Positions 1 through 13,200 of a DNA stretch of 64,000 nt are shown here, one piece after another. Both the position numbers and the translations under genes were made by a program. The stretch's first letter is position 1, and each line of letters starts with the position of its first letter. This DNA comes from Paragonimus skrjabini miyazakii (taxonomy: Eukaryota > Platyhelminthes > Trematoda > Plagiorchiida > Troglotrematidae): assembly GCA_014338405.1 (NCBI GenBank), contig JTDE01000312.1, positions 141,675-205,674 of the forward strand, written 5' to 3'. Below the pieces are notes generated by a model that saw nothing but the letters and a program-made list of their open reading frames with translations, searched no databases and was not told the origin of the DNA.

Positions 1-90
1 TGTCAACGCTGAACACTTGGTTACCTAATACATGACGTATCACTAATTAACAAATTAGTAAATTACTTAATTTAGAATAAGCCCAACTAT

Positions 91-325
91 GGAAAATCTA
101 GGTTTCACCTGGAGTCAAAACAGTGACAGAAACAGCATATGCAGAGGTAGCAGATTCTCCACCAGCTGAACTACGAAGCGACATCGGGAACTGGAAAATT
201 GCACATTTGTAGTCTGGTACATATCCATCCCACGGTCTCGAAGAGAATTCACCAAATGTTGCAGGGGATCGACTGTTCCTGAAAGATTTCTCAAACAGAG
301 AAACCGTAGTACTAATGGGTAATCT
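91..325 (-). repeat. tRNA-derived SINE copy 1
   Basis: On the minus strand an A-box-like TAGTTCAGCTGG (near 163-175) is followed by a B-box-like TTTTGACTCCAGG (near 104-117). The flanking sequence matches the copies at 3.56-4.27 kb and 41.4 kb (ACTGTTCCTGAAAGATTTCTC and surroundings). The open frame over it is a by-product. The family of origin is unknown. Confidence 0.65.
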
Positions 326-364
326 GATAGAGTACTTGACTTTCGGTATGATTTTATAAATCAA

Positions 365-490
365 CTAGTGGAATGTTTGCCGCGTTTAGACATGATCTTT
401 CTGTCACTGGTTCGAACCCGGTGAAAGTTCAGGATTTTCGCAATTGAGACTCTTCTAAGTCCAAAACGTTTTCTGTATTCGGGATCTATT
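365..490 (+). repeat. tRNA-derived SINE copy 2, partial
   Basis: Holds a good B-box (GGTTCGAACCC at 409-419), followed by GTGAAAGTTCAGGATT and CAATTGAGAC, as in the tails of the other copies. It lies in opposite orientation to the copy at 91-325, forming an inverted pair. Confidence 0.55.
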
Positions 491-3400
491 CAGCTTTATG
501 AACCATTCTGTTTTCACACTAAACATTACAGTTTATATTGTTTCTACGTCTGAATGCCCGTACTGCACAAAATGTATTTGAGTAAGTAGCTGGGGGATGT
601 GTATCTATGCAATGTTTATTCTCATTTGTTTTTTGATTAAACTTTATGGTCGGTACAGACTCGGGTTTGATCGCATTTAACTTATTACATCTTTAAAAAG
701 AAATTCACCCTGTTTCGCAATTTTATTCGCACAAAAGCCATTCACCTCCCGCTCCCAGTAGTGTGGAAACGATTAACAACAAACATTAGGTGATTCAACC
801 TTTAGTTATGAAAGCTCATTGACCAGTGCTGTGTCCCACTGAAGGGTGACACCCAAACATTTGGACCTGCAACGAAATTCACTTAAAGCAACCAGTGTGT
901 AGCTTCTTGTCTCATCTATTCAGTTTGTCATAGCCATGTTACAGAAACGATCGTGCCCAACTCTGCGTATTTGTATGCATGCATTTGTACGTTAGGCAAG
1001 ATATCAGCTGATTAATGAAACATGTGTTTCACGTCAATCTAGCAATAGGTTCAGAGTATTCATTTTGTAAAGTTTGTAGAAATGTCGATGATCCAAACAT
1101 AGGTACGTAGGTAGCATGTATTTTTTCTGTAAATACCTGAACAATTCAAAAGCGCATTGTTCAAAAGACTGCTTGTTTAGTAGGCCAAAAGGTTCGGTAG
1201 TATATGTAAATTACCTTGTAATTTCGGTAATCGATTTATAGCCTTGTTAGTGTGTTTCTGTATGAATTTGCTGGGAAGTTTTGCACAGTACATGATCAAC
1301 CCTGCAGATAAAAATGGATGATTTTTGTTGTGTTCAGTGTTTCTTACCGTACTTTGTTTAAGCAGTCGATCCAAAGAGGTCATTATAGGAATTATGCGAG
1401 ATATTAACATTCTAGTTGGTAATCTTAAAATCGGGGTTGCTGAATAACCAAATGGACTTTAATAAGAGCTGACTAAACCTGAGCAATAAATACCATGGGA
1501 GCTAACATTTAGGTGATTGTAATATTTGAAACATTCTTTTCCCGTCACCGACATGAAACAAATTTCGCCGTGTCGTTATGCGTACATACAGAAAACCGTT
1601 CATATATCGACGTGGAAAATAATATGATACAGTGGAGAATGCCGAATCACGAAATTCACAGTCATTGTCACTATCGTGGTAACAGCAACCCTACAAACAG
1701 TTGTCTCTATCCACAGCAAAAGTTTGACTTTGAGATAACAACAGCTTCAGCATAAAGCAACGTCCGGCTTTGTGACTTTGAGTGCACAACACATTGGTGT
1801 TGCGTCGTTAAAATGTGACGTCTGATAAACGATGCAAGTTCCTTGTTCCCACACGTAGCTGTAACGTCGTGCTTGCGTAAAGTGTCTAATGACTCACTTT
1901 GTGATAATCTTCATGACAAGAGTTTGCAACTGGCGCTGAATCCAGCCTATGTAAGACGTTCCGCATCTACATCAATATTCGTGGGTAACACATCAACATA
2001 GCTGACCATTGTACTGGTTTTTTCACACGGGACGTTAGAGGCCGGGATGTTTTGAACAAAACCACTGTGGGAACCACAATGTATGTTCCCACGATTGAAC
2101 TGAGTGAATGGGGTTAAATTAATTGGCATGCATCATTGCCCCTACACAGAATTCGAAAGCACACCGGCCTTGTGACACCGCGTAAATTGACATTTCCATG
2201 TCACGAGGTCCTTGGATTTTACATTAAACTGCTCGGGGTAACCGTTTAGCTGTTGAATAGTCCATAAAAACACTATATTTCCTCGAATTGTCTTCACTGT
2301 AAATACGTTCAGCTCAGTCAAACATTACATGCACTAATCTGTTTAAGATGCTAGTAAGGTCGACTGGTCGATGGGTAGCAAGGAAATGATGGTCACTATC
2401 CCTGAAGATAAACATAGTCGTGGCTTTCTGTACATGTGATCTAACGAAGAGCAAATCCGTGAATGGAACCATCTGCATTCCTTTTGATGCATATATAAAG
2501 AAATCTTAGACTACTGATTTGCATTTTCCATGCTGAAATGAATATTTTAGTGTGTATAGTTCATTCGATCTGTACTTGCAGCTGATCGTCTGCGATAGGA
2601 AAGATAGATTTCAGATATTAGTTATAAAGCCGTGTCGAATACAGCTATTCCTACATTCGTTTTTCAAACATTGCTGCGGAAACACTTGCAATGGCCGAGC
2701 CAAGCGGACTGTTCACAGCTACTCAATTTATTTATCTGTAAGCTGAACTTTAAAAAACGAGGCCGATGTTTTGCGGTGTAGATTAGTAGCAGTTATTCCA
2801 GCTCACTTTCAGGCCTTCCAAAATCCAGATGATATCCTCTCATATACGGAAGCAATAAGCTGGTAAATTCGTTCAGGAGTTTAGTTGCAAGAAAGACTGT
2901 ACATCAGGTGAATATAACTGTCTATCGCGATTGTTCAATGTCACAAGCAAGCAAGCAGGTTCCAAGCTGTCTTTCAGGTATAGTTGAGCAATTCTGTTTC
3001 GAATCAGTTTCAGACGTTTTGCAAGTTATTCTAGCTATTTTGTGCCAAGGCAATTGAGACGGATGAAACTGGTCGGGGTGAAAATCCGAACTGGTAGAGT
3101 TTCGGGAGTCCACATAAGATTGAAACCAGAGCCTCAACTGATTGTTCGGATTTAAAAGCACGTTCATTGAGGAATCTACCTTCAAGTCATACTTCTAGTT
3201 TTTGTTCATACTCTGCGCCATGCATTGAGTCTTTATTTTTTTTTAAATCTCGGACTACCCTCCAAACAAAGACTAATTACTCGAGCTTTCGACACGTGTC
3301 ACGATCAGGAGTCGGTTATCGGACTAATTTCCACTCAGCAACAACCTTCCGCAAGGGCACCGACCGGACTGTCACTCATACCTTTCAAACGTCCATAAAC

Positions 3401-3559
3401 GAGAAGTTAGTGTCAAACCAACAACACTGAACTTAGCTGGTAAAGCGCACAAACTTGGCCAGTAATACAAGATCTATAGGACCATGGTGCACTTCAAAAG
3501 ATTTGGCCATTTTAAATCGTATCATCAGTGAGTAGTTTGACATATTCGATTATTTAGAT
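491..3559. other. No supported feature
   Basis: AT-rich DNA with only short chance ORFs on both strands. I see no splice-bounded conserved exon, RNA gene or clear repeat. Confidence 0.5.
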
Positions 3560-3808
3560 GAGACACAATTGTGAAAGGTTAGGGCTTTGGCTGGACTCGA
3601 ATCAGCGCAGAAGCAGTATGCCTAAACGCCGTAAACGTCTTATCAACTGAGCTACAAAGCTACGTCAGGAGCTCGGGAATTTCACATTTGAATTCGGTTA
3701 CCCATCCGCCCTACTGTCTCATATGGAATCCATCAAACGATCCAGGGGATCGACTGCCCCGCAAGAGTTCTCGAACATTTCACGTTGGAATCTACCAACA
3801 GCACTGTT
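3560..3808 (-). repeat. tRNA-derived SINE copy 3, near full length
   Basis: On the minus strand the order is a leader of about 120 bases, a clear A-box (TAGCTCAGTTGATAAGACG) and a B-box (GATTCGAGTCCAGCC). This is the best tRNA match of the family. A conserved GAGCTCCTGACGTAGCT lies just before the A-box in every longer copy. Confidence 0.75.
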
Positions 3809-3861
3809 AAACGTATAGAATCTGTATGACCAACAAGTGGTTTGGCAGATTTGATGAGTGG

Positions 3862-4004
3862 AATGTGACTCAAGTGTAGGAGATCAGAGCTTTGGCTGGA
3901 TTCAAATCAGTGACAGGAACAGCATCCTTAAGTACGGCATGCGGTCTATCAGCTGAATTATGAAGCCACGTCAGGAGCTCCGGAATTTTGCATCTGAACT
4001 CGGC
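3862..4004 (-). repeat. tRNA-derived SINE copy 4, truncated
   Basis: Contains the antisense B-box region (TGGATTCAAATCAGTGACAG), the antisense A-box and CCACGTCAGGAGCTCCGG. It stops where the next, oppositely oriented copy begins, so copies 4 and 5 abut. Confidence 0.65.
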
Positions 4005-4275
4005 CGGCTATGCACAACAGTGGCGTTGGTGGATTCCAACGTGAACTGTTTGAGAAATCTAGCCGGAGCATTCGATCCCTTGGATCATCTGAACGATTCC
4101 ATATAGGATAATGGGATGGGTAATTAACCGAGTTCGCTTGTGAAGTTTCCGAGCTCCTGACGTGGCTACGTAGGTTAGCTTGTAGACCGCTGGCCGCTTC
4201 CAGGCATGCTACTTCTGTCTCTGGTTCGAATTCAGCTGAAGCCCTGATTGCTCACAATCGGGTCTCACCCAAATC
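4005..4275 (+). repeat. tRNA-derived SINE copy 5, near full length
   Basis: Plus-strand copy with the leader (GTTGGTGGATTCCAACGTGA), GAGCTCCTGACGTGGCT, an A-box (TAGGTTAGCTTGTAGACC), a B-box (GGTTCGAATTC) and the tail CACAATCGGGTCTC. With copies 3 and 4 it forms a large imperfect inverted repeat. Confidence 0.72.
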
Positions 4276-7200
4276 ATTTCAAACGGACGTTGAATAGATG
4301 AAAAATCAATAATCACAAGTGTAACCTAATGCAGAATTATAGAATACTTTCTACTAGGACTAAATGTTTGTTGTCACACATTTATAAACGTTAGATTAGC
4401 CACTAAGTTTCCGCAGTAAGCAAGATTTAGTCAGACCTTTTTATCATCTACAACATTTGATTGGCATTCGGGATAATCCAGCTAGGCTCTGCTTAACAGT
4501 CTTTATCGATGTTATCTTACACACTGTAAACGGAATGGCTCTTAAAGGTGAGGACAACTTGAGATGATAAAGTACCATGTAAACACCAATATGGCCTATT
4601 CATCCGAACTGTTAAAGGTTTAGGTACAGTCCACGAAGACAATTAAGTACCTTCGGAAATAGCCAAAATCTTGCCTGATGGGAGCACAATTAATCACCGG
4701 AAACTCAAGGAAGATATGGACGTTGCAATTTGAAACTTCTTAAAAGGAAGTTTTATTCACTCAACCTTTATCAGATTGCGGGTTCTGCGATTTCTTGTTA
4801 CTAAAATTTCCAAAGCTCCATAAGAAAATTAACGTACTAAAACCATCCCTAGACTTGTGAAATAGACCCTGTCATGTTACTCTGAAATGAGTGGTTGAGA
4901 TTTCGGAACAAGTTTGTTAACAACTTTGTCATTTTAGTCTACGTTACACATTAGTTTTTGTCGAGCTCGTGAATAGCGTGAATGTCAAAGACAAAATCAT
5001 TGTTCCGCTAGACGCAAGCTCGTTTACAAACGTTTCTTCAACGTACAGATTTCTAAATATATTGTAACGTCAAACGTTGGCATCTTTACTCCCATGATGG
5101 TCCTTTTAAAGGATCTTGGTGTACTGTAATTTCAATCTCCACTTCAACTTGAATGATGAACGTTGATGGAAAACAGATAATTTGGCCATGCGATCCCCAT
5201 CAGCCGCACTGTTTACTGGTCTCTTCAACGGAAAACGGGAAGACCGGCCACCTGTGTAGTCAGCATTTGACGTAGGTCTTTCACCAAGACGAGAACGGTA
5301 TTTTTGTCATCGGTGATAGTTTTTCTCAGATGTTATCCAATGTTTTCGATCCGTCCAGCGAAACACCTCGTCTCATCACTTTACAGAAAACGTTACACAA
5401 AACGGTCTGTTGAATTCTCAGGACATCAATCATTGACAGCCAGTTGCGTTTCTTAGGACAACCTGTAGCAGTCATTATACCAATATGTATAAATTAGTGT
5501 GGTTTAGACTAAAGACAGAAGCGAGTTTGATGCCTCAGTCATAGAGAGAGTGAATGCGTTTTGAAGGATTGACGCTGACGGGAATTTGAGGTCCCTGTTT
5601 AGTATGCCATTTTAGAATGCGCATCAAGATGGTTTATAACATCTGAATCTGTGGTGTCACGTAGAATTGGCACAAATGAACCCTGTTTTCATCGGAACTA
5701 CCTGAAAAGCTGTTTTGCTCACATAGCCGTCCGACTGCCATCATTAGAATGCCCTTCACTGAGACCTCCAAGGTTGTCTCCAAAGTTGTGGTCAACAAGC
5801 CGACAGAAAACCTACGTTTCACTTTTATCACAACCCATTCGATCGTCATTAGAATACGTAGTCCAAAACTATGCACATAGAAGAGGTTTATTTTTGCCCT
5901 TCATCTTTCATGTTCAGCAAACAGTTGAAATTCAACTGTAGATCACCACTCACAAGTAGTTTGCAGTATATTCTGTCGCAAACTACAGCTTTGGTGGCAC
6001 AGCATCAGCGCGTTAATTGTAACCTACAGCTATGCAGTGACCTGATGTTGAGATATGAAACATTTGCTCATTTGTTTTCATGATAGCGCTGAACGTCACA
6101 GACAGAATCGTTTAACGGAACCACAACAGAACCTTCCCCTCAGTATGTGGCTCAAGAGTACAGCCTTACATAAGGACTAGTTAGCTACATTATTCATCAA
6201 GCGTTACGAACGTCGTTTACAATTTTCACAAGCAGTGGTTGAGCCTACAGTCATAATCAGGAGTGTATGGTAACCTTATGTCAATATATGAACTCTAGAT
6301 ACAGGCTGAATGATTGAAACAAAATTGATGAGACTCCAAACATCCATCACCCGCAGGTGCACTTCAACTAATCGGTAGTAGTGTTTAAAAATTCGCCTTG
6401 GACAAACGTCATTCAAAAAGAGGCATAATGGCGTGTAGGTTAATTCGCCCAATCTTGATCTGTTGACATCAAAGGGTGCTAACAAAATTTGTGGTCACGA
6501 GTGTCACAATTCAGACATTTGCAGCAGTTCAGGGTTAGATAAACGCGGGAGTAAACGTGAGTTACAGTTAATCCAGTTACCTTGTAAATCGTCTTGATAG
6601 GCTACCAAACTTAATTAGTTAGTGGTGAAAGAACCCCCAAGGTGTAAGGGAACAGTTTCGAACCCACAAATCCGGGTGGCCTAGTCGGATTACGAACATG
6701 TCGGCTACAGGCTGCGTTCGTCATTTGATCTTTCGTAACGCGGTGACCGGGTTATAAAAGACGATGCGAATTGCCATTTACGCGTATGTATGTCAGTCAC
6801 GGTTAATTCGATGGATCAAAATCGAGTAGTGATGGTTCTCTGCTCTTCGAAGGTGAAGCTAGGCCGAGAATTGTTCACAGATTCTTCCTGATAAATTACC
6901 TATAGTGTAATTAGTATACACCAGACCAGAGAAACAGCCAAGTGAGTAGACCACAACAACAGCACTGTTAGACAAATTATCTTTGAGATCAAATGACACC
7001 GTCCGTTTTGACTGGAACATTACGGCAGAACTCGCGACAAAATAGGTAGCACTAATCGTAGCGGTTAGTTGGAACGTTATCCTCTTGCTTGCTGAGTCCC
7101 ACCTGAACGATGATTTACTTAAGTATTATATACTGGGCTTCGCAAAGGTCTTTCTTGCATGCTCATGGTGACTTATGTTTCGGAAAATCACTGTTAGTGA

Positions 7201-10200
7201 GAAAATCCTATGAGTTTTTCAGCCCATACCAAGTTTACATCATTATGTGTATCCTTGTTTGCAGTTTACCGTCTGCCCACAACTGTGTACTTGCACACAC
7301 AAAGCAAGTTGCTTCTGTGATTAACTGTGTGACGTTGCGTCTCCTTTCGACAATGATTCGCTTTACATTTAATCATACTTTCATAAACTTGTGAACACTT
7401 CCCTATTCCGTTCGGTTACGTAATACGTTATCTCAAGATATCGATACAAGTTGGCGTAAGCTTCAATGTTATTTTATCTTCTCTTACAAATATGTACAAT
7501 TGTGCCTGTAGACTACTGTGATGATAAACGCTTGCACGGGTCGTTATTGGTTCTCGCATGAAGTACAACTAACTCATACTTGATACATATCTTTCATCCA
7601 CGCAGATACTTAAGGCCGTCGCTTGTAGAGATGGATCTCCACATTCTCACCCCAAATATACTTGTCCGGTAGTCTATTCCTGCGCTAGTCAACAACTCAA
7701 CTCAGACCTGCGTATCTGTTTGAAAATGGTGTTCACAACCTTTCCATTTACAGAACACCTAAAGAAGACTGAATTATCGTATACCAAAGTTCCTGATGGA
7801 ACAAACAGAGCATAGATTAATGCTTGCAGCAAATAAAAAACAGGCGTGCTTAACAATTCACTACTGGAAAGGAATTGATAATTCTTCATTTTCGCATGCA
7901 TGTGGCTGATATTTCAGAAGACAGTTACCGCTCGTATTGTTGGCTGATTTTCCAGATCTCATGGGGTCACAATTACCCTATACTGTCCACCGGAGAAAAA
8001 CAATCTGTCGGGGTTATTTTACACACAGCGAAAACGTTACCCTCTTTGGAATTTATAACATCTAGTTTTTATTTGACAACTGATTTCAATGTGGTGTGAT
8101 TTATTTGTAGGCAAAATACAACGCTGTCTACAACTGTCTAATATGACAGACCTGACGTTAATTATCTGGGCGCAATGAAACGTTATCGCTGATTGTGTGA
8201 GTACTTTAATACCAAAATTGCACGGTTACTCGCAACTATGTGATACTTCTTGATACTCCAAAAGCCTATCAGTAGTCTATTGTTGGTCACCTCCCGCAGT
8301 TAATGCCGAAAGAAATCCTTGGGACGCGCCCAGTGTTGGCATCTGTTTTAGATCCTGTTAAGCTCCGTTTGATTTATTCTTCTGGGCAGATGCCAAAACG
8401 GATGACAAACCCAATGATTAACTGGTTTTGACCTCTCGTACAAATGGTCCCACAGGCATTCAGCCAGGTCGATCGCTGGCGAACATAAGGTGCATGTACG
8501 CTTAGTCTTTTATCGAACCTACTACGGTTTAGAACTATCTCGAAACTATGTTAATATGCGTTACCATCTTGAACTGTAAGTTCACTCAGCACCTCCTAAC
8601 GCCTGCAGTAAAAGTTGTCTATGACTCCGAAACTGTAATGGGTGGTTATACCTAACACGCGGAACGACAAATCCTATCTTACATATCATCTAGATTGTGA
8701 CTCACCTATGTACTGAATAACTTTTCGTTTGGGCTGTTTGCTGCTTTATCAAAACATATCCGCTGCGATCGACTCTCAGTATACTTACCATTTATCACCA
8801 TTTATCCATTTATCACTTCAAACATATGTGTACCACTGAGAAGTTTGCACATTTTAAATGAACGTTTAAGAAAATACAACCGAGGAGTTATTGCTTTTGA
8901 ACGGAACAGACGGCGAACATTTCACCCAATGAACTTCGCATTTCCGGTCTTTCTTCAAAATCGTAAATGCCTTTTTGCCTTAGTCTACCAGCTCATCAAG
9001 GCAATAGTTCTCTGCCGTTCGCCACCTTGACGTTATGCTACTACGGCCTCAAACTCTCCATTACACCTAGTGTGTTTCCCAAGTCATGTGACTGAATCGG
9101 CTATGCTGTGCTGACCTTGAACTACTTTCGTTGTCTCGTCACATGATTCCACTTCCAGCTACCGAGACTAATTGAACCTAATAACTAAACAAGGTTGGAT
9201 GCTTATAAGATCTGGTAATCGAAGTTCGAATACGACAAGTGTCTACGTACAAACATCCAAAGTATTTTTAGGGCAAACCGCTGTTACTCAAGAGGTGGGT
9301 TTTGTGAACATTGTAGAACGACTAAATGATCAGTAACGGTTTTCAATGCGTATGCTTCATGTGATGGGAAACAGTTTCAATATAATCATTTATTACGGAT
9401 GTAAAGAAATGAGTGAAAAAGAGTTTCTGCTACAACTCTAATTTAAATTAATTTAGGCCAACAGTGTGTTTTCAGTAACCCGCAAAGTTTCACATCCGTT
9501 TTGCAGATGCGTTTAACGGGATAGTTACTCACACATGAATAAGGAATTAATTGACGTGCAGTGGTTATTTCCTAGACCATGCAGTAGGTTGTCAAATTTT
9601 GTCAATAGATCAATGTTAGAGAAAGTGAAGAAATTAAACATACAACGTTTTAACATGAGTTCTTAATACCAAACTCACTTGCAAGGTTTTGGATCAAAAA
9701 AGATTACTAGTCGTTCCATTTAAACGTAGTCCACCGCTTCCAAGTCTGAGCAATTTTCAGAACAAACAGTGTAGTTGGAAATTCATTGAATCCGTAGGGC
9801 ACCTGACTTCTGTAAGCTTATACTCCACACATTGCACAATCTAGAACTTGTGGGATAGAGCGTCAAAGGAAGTTGTAAAACTTCACATAGACCATTCTGC
9901 ACACCACATACTCCACAAGTGGTGGTGATGTGTTATACAGATTTCACTTAGACTTCATTCTCATTTTATTTGGGTAATAATGGTTTGGTTTTTCTTTAAC
10001 CTGAATTTCTAGTTGTAGTGAAATTGAGTTTGGGGAAAATACAAAGCTTATCAGTCATTTAGTGGGTGAAATAATCACCCTAACTCGCAATCTATTATTG
10101 CCAAATCAATATTTCAGGCCTTCTTATAAGGGAGGCGAACGTCTGTGAAACTAATCAACATAACTACCTACAATAGTAGCAATTCTGTTTTGATTTTCGC

Positions 10201-13200
10201 GCGCGCCCACTCAGTCATAATTCATTCGAACAATATGTCCATTTGCATTTATGCCACTCTATCAGTTGTCATTCAATTTTGTGCTTTGCTTGCTTATTGG
10301 GGACTTGACTGGTATCAATAATCATTCGAGCAGTGCATAATCCGTACTTTTGTTAACTCCAGATCTTTCTAAGTTAAGCAAGTCTTAGCTTCACATGTGG
10401 GCTTATTTAAAGTTAATGATGATTGTTGGCCAACAATGTTGTTGGACATGACGTGCAGGCGTAGTCACTCGTCTTCCAGTTGAAGGTTGCTGTTTTAACT
10501 TTTATTTAGCGGGCTGACGGAATCTACGACTGGTTCTCATCAAGTTTTTTCTGTTATTTATCTCCTCATTATGGTTGTTGCTTAACTCAAAACAGTTACA
10601 GTTACATGATTGAAGTGGCTCTAGCCTATGTTGCATTAAATATCTCCAAATTTGTAATCAGTTAACCTGTTCTGGAGAATCCTTATGCGTGTAAATGAAA
10701 TATTGGAATTAATTAATTGGTAACACTAGGTTTCACAGGTATTTTTTAACCTGCATCCTATTTAATAATTTTCGATTGCTTTCACGCCACTACTTTCAAG
10801 AGTATTCTTTCATGTACTGAAGTATTACACCGTGCATTTCGAACTGAAAGTTGTAAACACCCCATGAGTGTTTGCAAGATTTAGCTCCCCGACAATAATG
10901 CTCGATCAAATTTCATCTTATTTAAGTCAAGCAATTTACATTCACCTTCTTGAAAGACACTGAAATGTTGCGCTGTTGAGGCAATCTGACGGTTCTTGAT
11001 GTCTTCCTAACCCGATAGTGGAAATACCAACTTCATGATAATTGCGACAGGTAGGTATTGCCTCACCTTTCATATATATACATTGCACTTTACCTTTAAC
11101 TGTTTGCAAATCTGATGACCAGTCTATGCACCCATCTTCATGTTCGGTTGCGAATTACTGTTGCTTTGTGCCACTGCCTCCTTGAATGTAATGTTAACGT
11201 CAGATGTCTTCATATAGCCCCCTTATACATCATTTTGCGTAGCCTTGTTAACGCACAGCGTGTCGCTGGGTGCTGGAGGTATCTTACACTGTTTACAAAA
11301 CGGGTTAGTTTCGATGCAACCGTGACTCCAAGTGAACACAGGAATTTACAATCATCTTCAGATGTTTTGCTTTCAGAATTTAGCAAACGCGGCTCAAATG
11401 AATATAAGAAGAAATACTGTTGCAATGTACAATACTTTTTACAAAGATTTGAAAGAGATGGCGCAGTAAATCAAGCCGCCTTCACATTCAACATTTAAAG
11501 CAGTAGCACTTCTAACAAAACCAGAATCGTTTTTACTGTTGGTTACGTAAGACCAGAAAGCTTAGACTAACCACAGAAAACTCATTTGTTCCTAAATCAA
11601 TCTTCGAAAGCAAAACACGACAATAATATTTGGGAATCTCTGGCTTCATTTATTGAGTAAGTGAGGACCACTAAACAAAGTTACCAACTTGTTTTATACC
11701 TCAGCATAAGAATTATTGAAAAATATTTAAGAATATGCAAGAAGATCCGTTATTCCTACTACTGTTTTAATTATATCATAATGCAACTGATCGTGGAAGA
11801 CAACGACATATTCGCAGGGGTATTGAGACAAAATTGTTTGTTTCAAACTTCATTTGAATGAGTTAAATTTACTGCATCGCTAGGATACAGAAAACTGATC
11901 CCCGGTTACAGCGACTAAATCCGAAATAGTCCGGGTCATTCGGGTTGCACAAATTGCCATCATGAAAGTAAACATCTTCGGATCGCTATTCGCCATTGTG
12001 AGTTGTTCAGGGCTGATCATGTGAACGTACCTTCTTCCCGTCAGTTTCTCGATGATCAAAAACCAAACTCTATAGTGAGACTGCTTGGTAGACTGTTTGT
12101 ATGGTTTGTATGATCAGATCTTGTCACTACTCTGCTCCATTGTCAGTCTGTTACTATGTTGATCTGAAGTTTTAAGCTTGCTTTGTTATTTAATCCATAA
12201 CAATGCTCCTAATTAGAAGGAACAACGTAAGAAACGATTTATTATAACGAGTTTTCTGCGTCCACAGATCGGTTGCTTTCACTAAATTGGTTCTGATTGC
12301 GCAACCGGCACATCAGAGGATACTTATTTAGAGTATATAAAATTCCTCATTTATTCCAAAGTTCATTAATAATTTGTTCTTTGTCAGGCGAAAATAGTCT
12401 TGCCAGGAGTAATCTGGTGAGTTACAATATCAAGCGAACTGTCTGATTTGCGCAGGACAATCACTTGACTGCGGGGTTGCCCAGTTTGGCACAGTCTGCT
12501 TGAGTCTTTTGTGACTATGCCATCGGTAGTCGAATTCAACCGCAGACTTCACGCATGTACTTAAGACGCCAATACAAACAGTGAGATGGTTTGATCATCA
12601 GAATCACTGCAGTAGAATCAAGATAATTCTGACCTCTCATTGTTCATGTTAGTCAGCTGCGGTTTGTTGTATGTCGCAGTGTGATTGGTACATGCTTGTT
12701 CAACAGTGCTTGGATTGCCTCACTTTTCAGTATCCTCTGACAACTTTCGCACAATTTCTACTGCCGATATTTTGAAAAGAAATCAGTTTTCTGGTTGATC
12801 TTTTATTGATAAATCATTTAACACAGATTCAGGTGTAAACGAAGAATCTCAGCTTCTCCTAATCTGCGAATTTCCTATGAATCCTTCAAACTTAGTTATT
12901 TCAAAGTGGCCGAATCACGGTACTCAATAGAAGGCTTTAAAGTGTGGAATTTTGATGAGCTGATGCTTTCGCGGAGTTCTATTGCATAACATATATTTCG
13001 AGCCATGGTCCTGAATTTTTCATGGCCTACCACAACCTTCCTGAGTGCTCAAACATCCATTATTCAATTTATGCCAAAACTATGACTTAATTATATTAAA
13101 GCCTTAAATCCATTCATCACTTTGACGTCCTCAGTAATCGCATTACTTGCCGGACTTGTCTCGTGAAAAATCATTCCATATGAATGTAATGTTTTAGACC

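Noticed and set aside
98..364. 88-codon minus-strand ORF
   Set aside because: It lies over a tRNA-derived SINE copy, and the frame is not conserved in the other copies.
6676..6730. A-box-like GTGGCCTAGTCGGATTACG, possible tRNA or SINE
   Set aside because: No B-box at a suitable distance and no cloverleaf.
11115..11498. 127-codon plus-strand ORF
   Set aside because: No recognisable domain, no splice context, and a competing ORF on the other strand.
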